Origin: an uncultured Clostridia bacterium
GTDB taxonomy: Bacteria > Bacillota > Clostridia > Christensenellales > UBA1242
Reading direction: 5' to 3'
DNA length: 64,000 bases
Assembly: GCA_944383915.1 (NCBI GenBank)
Contig: CALWRJ010000016.1
Location: forward strand, 62,001 to 126,000
The notes under the pieces: generated by a model
What the model saw: the letters and a program-made list of their open reading frames with translations, nothing else
What the model was told of the DNA's origin: nothing
Databases searched by the model: none
Translations under genes and position numbers: made by a program
Shown: positions 35,194-44,600 of the stretch, one piece after another
Numbering within the stretch: the stretch's first letter is position 1
Layout: each line of letters begins with the position of its first letter

Positions 35194-37306
35194 TTACATC
35201 ACATCGCCATTGCTGGTGTTTGTTTGGTCGTTGGCATTAAGTTCTGCGGTTGAAGTGAATACTGCTATTACTTGTTTTCCATCTATTACAGATAAAGGTA
35301 TGCTAGCGCTAATGTAGTTGTAACCTTGGAGAGTTATTTTTTCTCCGCCTTCGTCTTGGTATGTTATATACTCACCGTCTACTTGCCAACCTAAGAATGT
35401 GTAACCTGTGTATTCCTGGGCTATTACATTAACTGTTTCCAGTCCGTTTGTAGTTGTGTATTCTAGTATTTTAGCACTGCCTGCTACGGCTAGGTCTGTT
35501 TCACTACCTTGATATTGTACCGATACTGCTATTCCTTCTATTGAACCACTGGCTTTAAAGTTTTGGGGGTTTTTGTACAAAGTTTAGGTATATTATGAAA
35601 GGCTCGTTTGCGTTGTATATTTCAATAATTAGTTCCGTGCCTGTGGTGTTGGTTATGTAATGTATTGCGGTGCTATAATCGTTTAGTAAATAGCCATCTA
35701 TTGATTTGATTTTTGTAAAGTCGTCTGTTGTTGGCGCTGTTGTTGTGTTTGTGGCATATATTCCGTTGATATAGTATCCGCTGTTCATTTGTATAACATA
35801 ACTATGTACTACATTGTCTACACTTTCACGAGTTATGGAAAACTCGCTTCCGCTGTTTAATGAAGTGAGTGTTACAATAGGTTCAAATACCGCGGTGTAT
35901 GTAGCGTCTTGTGTTACGGTGATTGTATATTCAGTTTTGCCAAGGCTATCACTCAATAATGTTTGCCCACCGTCTAGCGACCAGCCGATAAGAGTATATC
36001 CAGCATTAGGAGTAGCGATAATTTTAGTTACATTACCGATTACATAAACTCCATTACCATAAACAGTTCCCATGCTAGAATCGTTGGTATTTATAGTTAT
36101 ATTTATTGGAATAGAAGATACCAACTTTGACAAAGAAATAATACACGCTGGTCTAACTCCCCTACTTCCAAATACAGAATACGCATCTATTGTTCCAGAC
36201 GAATAAAGTCTTGTAGCATATGCAGCATTGCTATTACTTCCTGAACGCAACCAACAAATATAAGGATATCTGTTATAATAACCATTATACACAGATTCAT
36301 CATAACAATAAGTTGAATTAGTAGTCGAGGTACTATCTTGTCCATCACCGAAAGTTAAATCTTGCACATCCAACCCCCACAACCCTGTTTCCACACTTTC
36401 GCCTGTTGATTGTGATGTAAAAACTTCATTATAACTAGGTATCCAAAAACTATCAGAATATGGGCTATCCGTTACATTCCATGTCCAATTATATGGATTT
36501 GTATCTGTTATATCACTTGTTCCATTATCGTTACCTGAACTGTTACTCTGCAAACCACTTGTAATAGTCCAGTTGTTAGAATTATAGTATAAATTTTCTT
36601 GTGTTGCTTGCCATGTCGCATTTGCGTCTTGTGGAGAAACAATAAATCCATTATCACCACCGAAATTAGTTAGGTTATTATTTAACAAATTAAAGATATT
36701 TTTTGTTACATCGCGTATAGTTGAATACGAATAATTCCCATTATAAGCGTGTGTTTCAGGACGAGTATCGTAAGTTGCAAAAGGACTTGTGTTAGCGTTT
36801 ATATAGCCATAAGTTGAACCACTACTAGATTGACTTGAATTAAATAATGAAACTGTATAACATTTATCAAGCCAAATTGTCAAATAACCATTGCGTAAAT
36901 ACACTATTTGCCAATATAATGGTATATCAGTATGAAGTTCTCCATTTTTATCAACAAAATACCCCATTGCAAACTTGATTGTGTTGTCGTTTGTACCACC
37001 GTTACGAGATATTATGTCGTGTGCTGTATAACTTGTATCACTTGCAGTGTAAGTGCTATAATTAATTGCGTTTAATAATTCTGCAACAGCAGAGGAATTT
37101 ACGATTAGTTTCCTATCGCTACCCGTTTCAGTACTGTATAAATTTTGTGTTAATGTAGTTATATTTGTTGCATCATCTTTTAAAGCCTTACCTTTATCTA
37201 TCACATTCAAGACATATGCTATTATTCCACCAGCCACTAGGACAAGAGTAATTACACAAAGAACGATATAGAGTCTGTACTTTGTAAAAAATTCTTTTAC
37301 TGCCAT
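35194..37306 (-). pseudogene. Surface protein with DUF6273-like and InlB-type repeats, frameshifted
   Basis: Two overlapping frames (35555-37306, 583 codons; 35194-35580, 128 codons) read as one protein of about 700 residues. The join is at ACAAAAACCCCCAAAAC: with four instead of five C, the first frame continues VQKPQNFKASGSIEG into the second. The N-terminus has a membrane anchor (about residues 12-33). Residues 100-393 resemble the DUF6273 ligand-binding-type domain, with CWLRSG and SRGVRPAC near 351 and 381. InlB B-type repeats with GYTLIGW and GYTFLGW follow. It is cell-surface anchored. The break may be a real decay, phase variation or a sequencing error. Confidence 0.8.
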
Positions 37307-37580
37307 TGGGCTTTTCTCCTATTTTTAAATTTGGCTAGTTTTTATCAAATATTTTTAGTTTGTTTAAAATTATTATAACTTAAAATTAGACAAAATACTA
37401 ATGTTTTATAAAATTGCAATGGATTTTTTATAAGTTTTTTAAAATTTTGTAATTTTTGATATGATTTTGTATCAATTTTTGGCTCTTAAACTTTGTTACA
37501 TAAAGATTTACAAAAAAATTTTTAAATCATACTATATTATCCCCCATCTATTTTAAAAAATATTTAATATTTTTAATATT

Positions 37581-37790
37581 ATATTCTATAATTTATTTGG
37601 AGAAAGGCTGAGAGAAATCAGGCTTGAAAACAATTTATCTCAAAGAATGCTAGGAGAAAAACTTGGAGTAAGCAACCAAACAATTAGTTTTTGGGAAATT
37701 GGCAGTCGCGAACCTGATTTAGATATGCTTGTTAAATTAGCCAACTTTTTTAATGTTTCTATTGAATATTTCTTGTTGGAGAATTTTTAA
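37581..37790 (+). CDS. Small XRE-family helix-turn-helix regulator without an ATG start
   Basis: This frame encodes the HTH_3 pattern: GERLREIRLENNLSQ, then MLGEKLGVSNQTISFWE, then EPDLDMLVKLANFF and SIEYFLL. It ends with TAA at 37788. It is open back to a TAA at 37575-37577 and has no ATG before the domain: the options are ATT 37578, ATA 37581 or CTG 37608. CTG has GGAG 9 bases upstream; ATA would give MFYNLFGERL, which matches family N-termini better. The gene may be silenced by loss of its ATG. A terminator follows at 37840-37868. Length is 60-69 residues. Confidence 0.65.
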   Translation: MFYNLFGERLREIRLENNLSQRMLGEKLGVSNQTISFWEIGSREPDLDMLVKLANFFNVSIEYFLLENF

Positions 37791-37839
37791 AATCAATTAA
37801 TTAAGCCTTTTATTTTCTCTATTTATAAAAAATACAAGA

Positions 37840-37868
37840 CACAAAATAATTTGTGCCTTTTATTTTTT
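37840..37868 (+). terminator. Terminator of the XRE gene
   Basis: CACAAA and TTTGTG pair (37840-37855), followed by CCTTTTATTTTTT on the plus strand. Confidence 0.7.
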
Positions 37869-37943
37869 AGTATATTGATTTAACACAAGGCGCTCTACAT
37901 TACCTTTTAATATTACTTCTCTTTCTCCTAAAACACTCAAAAG

Positions 37944-37972
37944 AAAAACACAAAGCAATTTGTGCCTTGTGT
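37944..37972 (-). terminator. Second minus-strand terminator behind rpsI
   Basis: ACACAA/TTGTGT stem (37948-37972) followed by TTTTTC on the minus strand. It lies beyond the displaced rpsI copy and may be what is left of that copy's own terminator. The gap 37791-38112 otherwise holds only the XRE terminator, this hairpin and the displaced copy. Confidence 0.6.
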
Positions 37973-37991
37973 CTTGCTCTTGCCACGCAAA

Positions 37992-38065
37992 ATTAACGCT
38001 TACTAAATTGTACTGCCTTGCGGGCTTTGTGCCCACTTCGGCTTAACTGCTCTTTCATTCGTGGG
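37992..38065 (-). pseudogene. Displaced partial copy of the rpsI 3' end
   Basis: This 74-bp segment aligns without gaps to the last 74 bp of rpsI (38112-38185), 120 bp away in the same orientation. The 41 bp at the stop-codon end differ at one base, a silent change. An 18-bp block is entirely different (six residues, QLSRSG for RKKYGL in frame), then MKE and the CCCAC upstream match again. The copy keeps the reading frame and stop but has no start, so it is not expressed as a protein. Confidence 0.85.
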
Positions 38066-38070
38066 TTTAA

Positions 38071-38102
38071 AAAGTAAGGTATGGTGTCATACACCATACC
38101 TT
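38071..38102 (-). terminator. Terminator of the rplM-rpsI operon
   Basis: A 12-bp perfect stem AAGGTATGGTGT/ACACCATACCTT with a CAT loop is followed by ACTTTTT on the minus strand, 11 nt after the rpsI stop. It separates rpsI from the displaced tail copy. Confidence 0.9.
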
Positions 38103-38112
38103 GCTCGCGATA

Positions 38113-38520
38113 TTAACGCTTGCTAAATTGTACTGCCTTGCGGGCTTTGTGCAAACCATATTTTTTACGTTCTTTCATACGTGGGTCGCGAGTTAACAAA
38201 CCAGCAGTTTTAAGAGTTGGTTTTAATTCGGCATTAATTTTAATCAATGCTCTAGCGATACCGTGACGAATTGCGCCTGCTTGTCCGCCAAAACCGCCAC
38301 CATTTACTGTTACATATACATCATATTTTTCTTGTGTGTTAGTAAGCACTAGTGGTTGACGAACGATTTGCTTTAATGTAGCTAAACCGAAGTATTCGTC
38401 AATGTCTCTTTTGTTAATTGTAATTTTACCTTTACCAGCAATCAAACGCACACGGGCGATAGAAGATTTACGACGGCCTGTTGCATTTGTGTAAGGATTA
38501 GGAATTGATTTTTGAGCCAT
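38113..38520 (-). CDS. rpsI: Ribosomal protein S9
   Basis: The 135-residue protein has [17 protein letters not shown] near the N-terminus, [19 protein letters not shown] in the middle and the C-terminal [11 protein letters not shown] tail, whose end reaches the ribosomal P site. It overlaps rplM by one base in a TAATG junction. The intact C-terminus RKKYGLH is the standard one; the displaced copy carries a variant. Confidence 0.97.
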   Translation of the reverse strand: MAQKSIPNPYTNATGRRKSSIARVRLIAGKGKITINKRDIDEYFGLATLKQIVRQPLVLTNTQEKYDVYVTVNGGGFGGQAGAIRHGIARALIKINAELKPTLKTAGLLTRDPRMKERKKYGLHKARKAVQFSKR

Positions 38521-38963
38521 TATTTTCTACCTCCTTTGATAGCGTATGGTTGTGGATTTTGTGCTTGGTGCTCGTGGTTTTCGCCCTTGTATGTGCGAAG
38601 TTTTTTGAGCATTTGCTTACCCAAAGCATTCTTTGGCATCATACCTTTAACGGCACGGAATACAGCAAAATCGCTACGGTCTTTAAGTAAGTCACTATAA
38701 GCAATTTCACGGTCGCCACCTGGATAAAGTGTGTGGTAGCGGTACATTTTTTGGTTAATTTTGTTACCAGTAAGGGCTACTTTGTCGCAATTAATTACGA
38801 TAACATAGTCGCCCATATCAGCGTGCGGTGTGTAAGTGGGGTTATTTTTTCCACGCAAGATTGCAGCAACTTGGCTTGCAAGACGTCCCAAAGGAACATC
38901 TGTTGCGTCAACTACCCACCATTTTGCTTCCGCTCTCGCAGTTGATGGCATATAAGTCTTCAT
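38520..38963 (-). CDS. rplM: Ribosomal protein L13
   Basis: The 147-residue protein has the L13 core: [16 protein letters not shown] near residue 16 and [23 protein letters not shown] near residue 45. [19 protein letters not shown] lies at about residue 110. GGAGG at about 38973-38977 precedes the start. The upstream region holds a perfect promoter and an 80-nt leader that may regulate the operon. Confidence 0.97.
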   Translation of the reverse strand: MKTYMPSTARAEAKWWVVDATDVPLGRLASQVAAILRGKNNPTYTPHADMGDYVIVINCDKVALTGNKINQKMYRYHTLYPGGDREIAYSDLLKDRSDFAVFRAVKGMMPKNALGKQMLKKLRTYKGENHEHQAQNPQPYAIKGGRK

Positions 38964-39081
38964 AATGAGTTTTCCTCCGAAAAAATCAATAAAAATAATC
39001 TACCAATCATTTAGAGAGGGGCTAATTCACTAAGTTTTCAATAGATTTATTTATTATAGCGAAAACACGAGAGTTTGTCAA
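38964..39081 (-). promoter_or_regulatory. rplM-rpsI promoter and structured 5' leader candidate
   Basis: TTGACA (39081-39076), 17 bp and TATAAT (39058-39053) form a perfect promoter on the minus strand. The 5' leader of about 80 nt can close with AATCTA pairing to TAGATT and an internal TTAG/CTAA helix, ahead of the GGAGG. Firmicutes are known to carry L13-binding leaders in front of rplM; this fits by position, but I cannot match the motif with certainty. Confidence 0.7.
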
Positions 39082-39203
39082 GGGTAAAAAGCGGTTATTT
39101 TGTTAATTTGTCAAACTTTTTGCTCTGCTGCTCATTTTGAAGTATAAAATTTTAGATTTTAATTTGCCCTTTACCCGCTATTTGTTAAAATTGATAAATT
39201 AAA

Positions 39204-39911
39204 TTAATCACCAATATAATGATTATGCCTATCAGGATATTGTTCATCAAGTAATTTTTCTTTTTCTAAATCACTTTTATATTTATTTTCTAAATCGTTG
39301 CATATTAGTTTTTCTTGTTTAAATGTATCTTCATCGCTTATGCACTGTGCATACAATTTTAATATCTCAATGTTTGCAATTTTATCGCGCGTTAGAGGAA
39401 TTTTGCATTCTGCTGAAATACATCTAACTAATGTTGCCCTTTCTGCTAATTCGTTATTCTCAACTTTTTGCCTTTCTTGTAAATATTCGAAAACTTTTTC
39501 AATTTGTGGTATTTGCCAAATTTTATAGTAAAAAAAATCTTTCCTTCCTTTATCGGCATAACCTTGCAAAAAACAATCTATTATTAAATCGTTAATGCGT
39601 TTATTATTTCTATTATGCGCTGCAATTTTTATATTTGCCGCTTCGCGTGCTGATTCAATACTCAAATTACTTAAAACACCACTTTTATTTAAATCTGGAA
39701 TAGTCTTTTCCATAATTTGCAAATTACTATTTGCGATTTCATAAAGACTGTTTGCATTTTTTGATATGTCTTTAAACATATACTCATAATACTTTGACAC
39801 TTCCACAGCCTTGATATCTATTAGACTTACTCTTTCACTTTTTAAAAATCTAGTCCTAGCCTCGCGAATTATATCTGCTTCTAAACTTTTTACAAAATTT
39901 TGATTGTCCAT
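39204..39911 (-). CDS. Hypothetical helical protein
   Basis: I do not recognise this 235-residue protein. It is charged and mostly helical, without signal peptide or membrane helices; long runs rich in Glu, Lys, Asn and Leu suggest coiled coils at residues 60-100 and 190-225. AAGGTG places the start at the ATG at 39911, three codons after an alternative. It sits alone between rplM and the 40013 gene on the same strand. There is no clue to function. Confidence 0.65.
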   Translation of the reverse strand: MDNQNFVKSLEADIIREARTRFLKSERVSLIDIKAVEVSKYYEYMFKDISKNANSLYEIANSNLQIMEKTIPDLNKSGVLSNLSIESAREAANIKIAAHNRNNKRINDLIIDCFLQGYADKGRKDFFYYKIWQIPQIEKVFEYLQERQKVENNELAERATLVRCISAECKIPLTRDKIANIEILKLYAQCISDEDTFKQEKLICNDLENKYKSDLEKEKLLDEQYPDRHNHYIGD

Positions 39912-40012
39912 ATAAATCACCTTAATAATATTATTTAAAGTGATTATAGCATAAATTTTATTTTATTTCAATATGGCAATAAAAATTTGATTTGATAATT
40001 GTTACAATTTTA

Positions 40013-40750
40013 CTATTGGTTTTCGAGCCATTTGATAAAATCGAAAACATTTAAGTTTGAAAGTAGTGGTCTAAACTGTTCATATTTATTTATATCATAT
40101 TCAAAACCTGTGTATTTTTTATCGAGTAAAATTGCGCGCTTATTTCTATTAATAAATAGATTCCAAAATGGATAGATTTGTTTTTGAGTTTCATCCGCCC
40201 CCAAAGTGTAGTATTGATAAGATTTATTAAGGTGGCGGGCAAGTTCGATAAAAGTTATATTTTTTATTAAGGCTAATGTGGTTTTATTTTTCTTAAAAAA
40301 AGAGTAGAGCATTAAAAAAACAATATTTACGACATCAAAATTCGGGTCGCCCACTCCCCTTTGATTACCATATAAAATTTTACCTGGTTTAAAAGTTTCG
40401 CCTAGATTAAGATTTGGGGCTAGTATAAAAATTGTATATTTAGGCAAGCGCAAATTTGTGTTTGTTATATCGTTTAGAAATTTATTTAGCCCTTTTTCTT
40501 TCTTTTTAAAGTATTTTTTTATCCTTTCACAATTTTCGCAACTTAACATATATTGCGTGTTAAAAAAGGGTTGTTTAATCACATCAAGCAAAATATCATC
40601 TGTTATATTTGCGCTTATATCATTTTTTAATAAGGAATAATCAAGATATTTTTTGCTCAATTTTTCGCAATAATCGCAAGGAAGTTTATTTTTGTAAATA
40701 ATTGCACGCGCTAAAACTTTTTTATCTACCACAAACTCTACACTAACCAC
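40013..40750 (-). CDS. Hypothetical protein with paired Cys motifs, downstream of truA
   Basis: I do not recognise this 245-residue protein. Two CxxC pairs, LPCDYCEK near residue 25 and LSCENCER near 71, could bind zinc or be redox-active. The middle has IFILAPNLN and a hydrophobic stretch NIVFLMLYSFF near 145; the C-terminus is rich in aromatic residues. It starts 10 nt after truA, so it is probably co-expressed with it. The start GTG or ATG at 40750 is as shown; no strong SD is visible. Confidence 0.6.
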   Translation of the reverse strand: MVSVEFVVDKKVLARAIIYKNKLPCDYCEKLSKKYLDYSLLKNDISANITDDILLDVIKQPFFNTQYMLSCENCERIKKYFKKKEKGLNKFLNDITNTNLRLPKYTIFILAPNLNLGETFKPGKILYGNQRGVGDPNFDVVNIVFLMLYSFFKKNKTTLALIKNITFIELARHLNKSYQYYTLGADETQKQIYPFWNLFINRNKRAILLDKKYTGFEYDINKYEQFRPLLSNLNVFDFIKWLENQ

Positions 40751-40760
40751 AATTTTTCCC

Positions 40761-41498
40761 CTAGTACTTTACATTTTTTAAAACAAGTCCTACAGCCGAA
40801 GCGGTATCCCCTGCTCTTTTCCTATCTTTGCTTTCTACAATGCTTTTTATCTCATTAGGCGCAATTTTGCCATTGCCGACAGAAATTATCGTGCCAGCGA
40901 TAATTCGCACCATATTATATAGAAAGCCATCTCCCGTAACAGACAAAACAAAATGGTCTTTTGATGTTTTTGAAAGAGAAATTTTTTTAATGGTTCGAAT
41001 TGTAGAAGTAACTTCCGTCCTAGCACTCGCAAAGCCGACAAAATCATGTGTGCCTAAAAATTCGTTTAAAATACTTTTCGCAAGGTCGAAATTAAATGGC
41101 GGTGTTATCCACGCTTCTGTTGTGCTAAAATATGGCAGTGGCTGTGGGCTTACATAAAAGTGGTACTCGTAGGTTTTTTCTTTTACATCAAAGCGCGCGT
41201 GAAAATGCTCGTCAACCTGGCAACTTGAAAGCACTCTAATATCATCGGGCAAATGAGTATTAAGAGCCTTATAAATATTCTCTGGCTGAATACGAGTATC
41301 GGTATCAAAATGCGCAGGCATTGCCATAGCGTGCACCCCCGCGTCCGTCCTTCCGCTACTATGTATTTTTACGCGCTCGCCTGTTGTTTCGTAAATAGCG
41401 CGCTCAATTTCGCCTTGAACGGTAACTTGCCCTGGTTGGACTTGCCACCCCGAATAGCGAGTCCCTAAAAACTGAATAATCAACAAAATTCTTTTCAT
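40761..41498 (-). CDS. truA: tRNA pseudouridine synthase A
   Basis: The 245-residue enzyme modifies positions 38-40 of tRNA anticodon stems. The catalytic Asp is D52 in SSGRTDAGVHA, and the C-terminal FLYNMVRIIAGT motif is typical. The longer frame to 41534 is less likely: MKRILLIIQF at 41498 matches the family start. No Shine-Dalgarno is seen before this ATG. A TGTTATAAT -10 element ends only 6 nt upstream, suggesting a leaderless transcript. Confidence 0.92.
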   Translation of the reverse strand: MKRILLIIQFLGTRYSGWQVQPGQVTVQGEIERAIYETTGERVKIHSSGRTDAGVHAMAMPAHFDTDTRIQPENIYKALNTHLPDDIRVLSSCQVDEHFHARFDVKEKTYEYHFYVSPQPLPYFSTTEAWITPPFNFDLAKSILNEFLGTHDFVGFASARTEVTSTIRTIKKISLSKTSKDHFVLSVTGDGFLYNMVRIIAGTIISVGNGKIAPNEIKSIVESKDRKRAGDTASAVGLVLKNVKY

Positions 41499-41504
41499 AT
41501 TTTT

Positions 41505-41534
41505 ATTATAACATATTAAAATACTCAAAAGCAA
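41505..41534 (-). promoter_or_regulatory. truA promoter, possibly leaderless
   Basis: Minus-strand TTGCTT (41534-41529), 18-bp spacer with TG before the -10, and TATAAT (41510-41505). The ATG starts at 41498, so the transcript would begin at or next to the start codon. The divergent nifJ promoter lies 15 bp away. Confidence 0.55.
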
Positions 41535-41549
41535 ATTGTATTAAAATAT

Positions 41550-41578
41550 TTGTTTATATTTTTTTTAAGTGGTATAAT
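41550..41578 (+). promoter_or_regulatory. nifJ promoter
   Basis: TTGTTT (41550-41555), a 17-bp spacer ending in TGG, and TATAAT (41573-41578). The 5' leader is about 55 nt and GAGGAAG lies before the ATG at 41638. Confidence 0.75.
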
Positions 41579-41637
41579 TATAATTAGGACAATGCAAAAT
41601 GCCTTTTCCAAAAGAAATAAAAAGATGAGGAAGTATT

Positions 41638-44600
41638 ATGAAAACAATTACTCTTGACGGTAACACTGCCTGCGCTATGGCTAATTATGCAACAAACGAA
41701 ACTGCCATTATTTACCCTATCACTCCTAGTTCGCCTATGGCGGAAGCGTGCGATGAATGGGCTAGCGCTGGCAAAAAAAATATTTATGGCACTACGATGC
41801 AAGTAGTTGAAATGCAAAGTGAAGGTGGCGCTGCTGGCGCGGTTCACGGAAGTTTGCTGTGCGGAAGTCTAACTACAACTTTTACCGCGAGCCAGGGCTT
41901 GCTTTTAATGATTCCTAATATGTATAAAATCGCTGGTGAATTGTTACCCTGCGTATTTAATGTAGCAGCGCGCACCGTTGCAACGCACGCGCTCTCTATT
42001 TTTGGTGACCACAGCGATGTAATGGCTTGCAGACAAACAGGTTTTAGTATGGTTTGCTCGCGAAATGTGCAAGAATGTTACGATTTAAGCATAATTTCTA
42101 TGATGACGGCATTAAATAGTAGTTTGCCTGTACTTCACTTTTTTGACGGTTTCCGCACATCACACGAAATAAATAAAATCGAAGTGCTTGACGATGACGA
42201 AATCGCGACTTTAATTCCGCGCGATAAAATTGCACAATTTAAGGCGCGTTCTCTCAACCCAAACACACCGAAGCAATACGGAACTTCTCAAAATCCTGAT
42301 GTTTTTTTCCAAAATAGAGAAGCAAGCGAGAGTTATTTCCAAAGCGTAGGTGTACATTTTAAAAAGGCTTGTTTTGATTATGAAAAAAAGACGGGCAGGC
42401 ATTATGCACCATTCTCCTATTATGGCGCACCTGACGCACAACGAATAATTGTTTCAATGGCGAGTAGTACAGAAACGCTTGAGCGCGTAATAGACGAATA
42501 CAACCGCGACCACAACGACAAAGCGGGCGTTATAATTGTTAGGCTATATCGTCCTTTTTACGCAGACGAATTTTTAAGTGTTTTACCAAAATCCACACGA
42601 ACGATTACCGTATTAGACCGCACAAAAGAAGGCGGAAGCGCTGGTGAACCTTTGTATCTTGATGTTTGCGCAGTTTTAAGCGAACACGGAATTAAACTCC
42701 CTGTTTTAAGTGGCAGATACGGGCTTGGTGGAAAAGATTTCACCCCAGCCTGCGCTATGGCGGTTATCTTAAATTGCATACCAAACGGCAAAAATCACTT
42801 TACCGTAGGCATAAATGACGATATGAATGGAAGCAGTTTAGCATTGCTTGAATTTTCTCTAAAAGACTCGTCCACGCAATGTATGTTTTATGGTCTTGGT
42901 AGTGACGGCACGGTTAGTGCAAACAAAAATAGTATCAAAATTATAGGTGAACTAACACCTCTCTACGCGCAAGGTTTCTTTGTGTATGATAGTAAAAAAA
43001 GTGGGAGCGTAACAATTTCGCACTTGCGTTTTGGCAAAAACCCTATCACCGCCCCTTATGAGATTGAAAAGGCTGATTTTATTGCATGTCATAACGAAAG
43101 ATACATCGGCAAGTACGATTTTCTCCCAAAACTTAAAAATAACGGTACTTTACTTCTAAACTGCTCTTGGACGCCTGATGAAATTGAGCAAAAACTTCCC
43201 GCAAACTTTAAGCGCGAACTTGCAAGGCGCGGTATTCACCTATTTATAATAAATGCCGAAGGTTTGGCGGAAAAAATTGGTTTGCGTGGTAGGATTAATA
43301 CGATAATGCAAAGCGCATTTTTTAGACTAACTAATATTATTCCTTATGAAAAGGCTGTTGTTGCTATGAAAAACGCGGCAAAAAAATCATATGGAAAGGC
43401 TGGCGATGCAGTAGTTGAGCAAAACTATCAAGCAATTGATTTAGGCGGACAGCAAATTGTTGAAATCAAAATTCCGTCTTCTTGGCAAAATGAAAAGAAT
43501 GAAATTACCACCACCTATTCGCCTAACAAAAATAGTTTTGCAAAAAATATTATGGCGCCGATTGAAAAACTTCAAGGTGATACTCTCCCCGTTAGCGCGT
43601 TTAATGCGGACGGACACATTCCCACTGATACCGCACGCTATGAAAAACGCGGAATTGCGCAACAAATTCCCTGCTGGTTAAAAGAAAACTGTATTCAATG
43701 CAATATGTGTAGTTTTGTTTGCCCACACGGTGCGATTAAACCTATCCTTGTTGATGAAAATGAAAATGTACCAGATTCTTTTGAGTGTATTAAAGCCACT
43801 GCGATTGAAGGTAAGAAATTCCGTATTCAAATTAGTCCGCTAGATTGTACGGGTTGTGGAAGTTGTGCGAATGTTTGCCCTGCGCGCGAAAAAGCACTTG
43901 TTATGAAAGACGGTGACGAGCAGACTAAAAAGGAGGTTGAAAATTATCAATTTGCCGAAAACATCGAGAACCCGCAAGTTTTCAACAAATATACAATAAA
44001 AGGCAGTCAGTTTGCCCCGCAACACTTTCAATTTAGCGGTGCGTGTGCTGGATGTGGTGAAACACCTTATATTAAACTTGCCACACAACTTTATGGTGAT
44101 AAAATGGTGATTGCCAACGCAACAGGTTGTAGTAGTATCTATGGTGGAAGTTTCCCTAGTTGTCCATATACAATCGACTCACGCGGTCACGGTCCTGCCT
44201 GGGCTAACTCGCTATTTGAGGATAACGCGGAATTTGGACTTGGAATGCGTCTTGCGTTAGATGCTAAAAAAGAGCGAATTAGGCAAATGCTCCTTGATTT
44301 ATCGGTGCAAGCACCATATCTTGCTGGTTTTATCGATGAATGGAATTCGGCAAGCACGCTAGACGATAGCGAGCGCGCGAGCATTGAATTAGTTGATGCG
44401 ATTGAGCAAAACTACAATACCGCAAGCGAAAAGGCTCAAAGCATTATGAAAGAAATTCTAAATCAAAAAGCCGATTTAAACGATAAAACTGTTTGGATAA
44501 TCGGTGGCGATGGCTGGGCTTATGATATAGGTTATGGCGGACTAGACCACATACTAGCAAGTGGCAAGAATGTTAATATTTTAGTGCTAGATAGCCAGGT

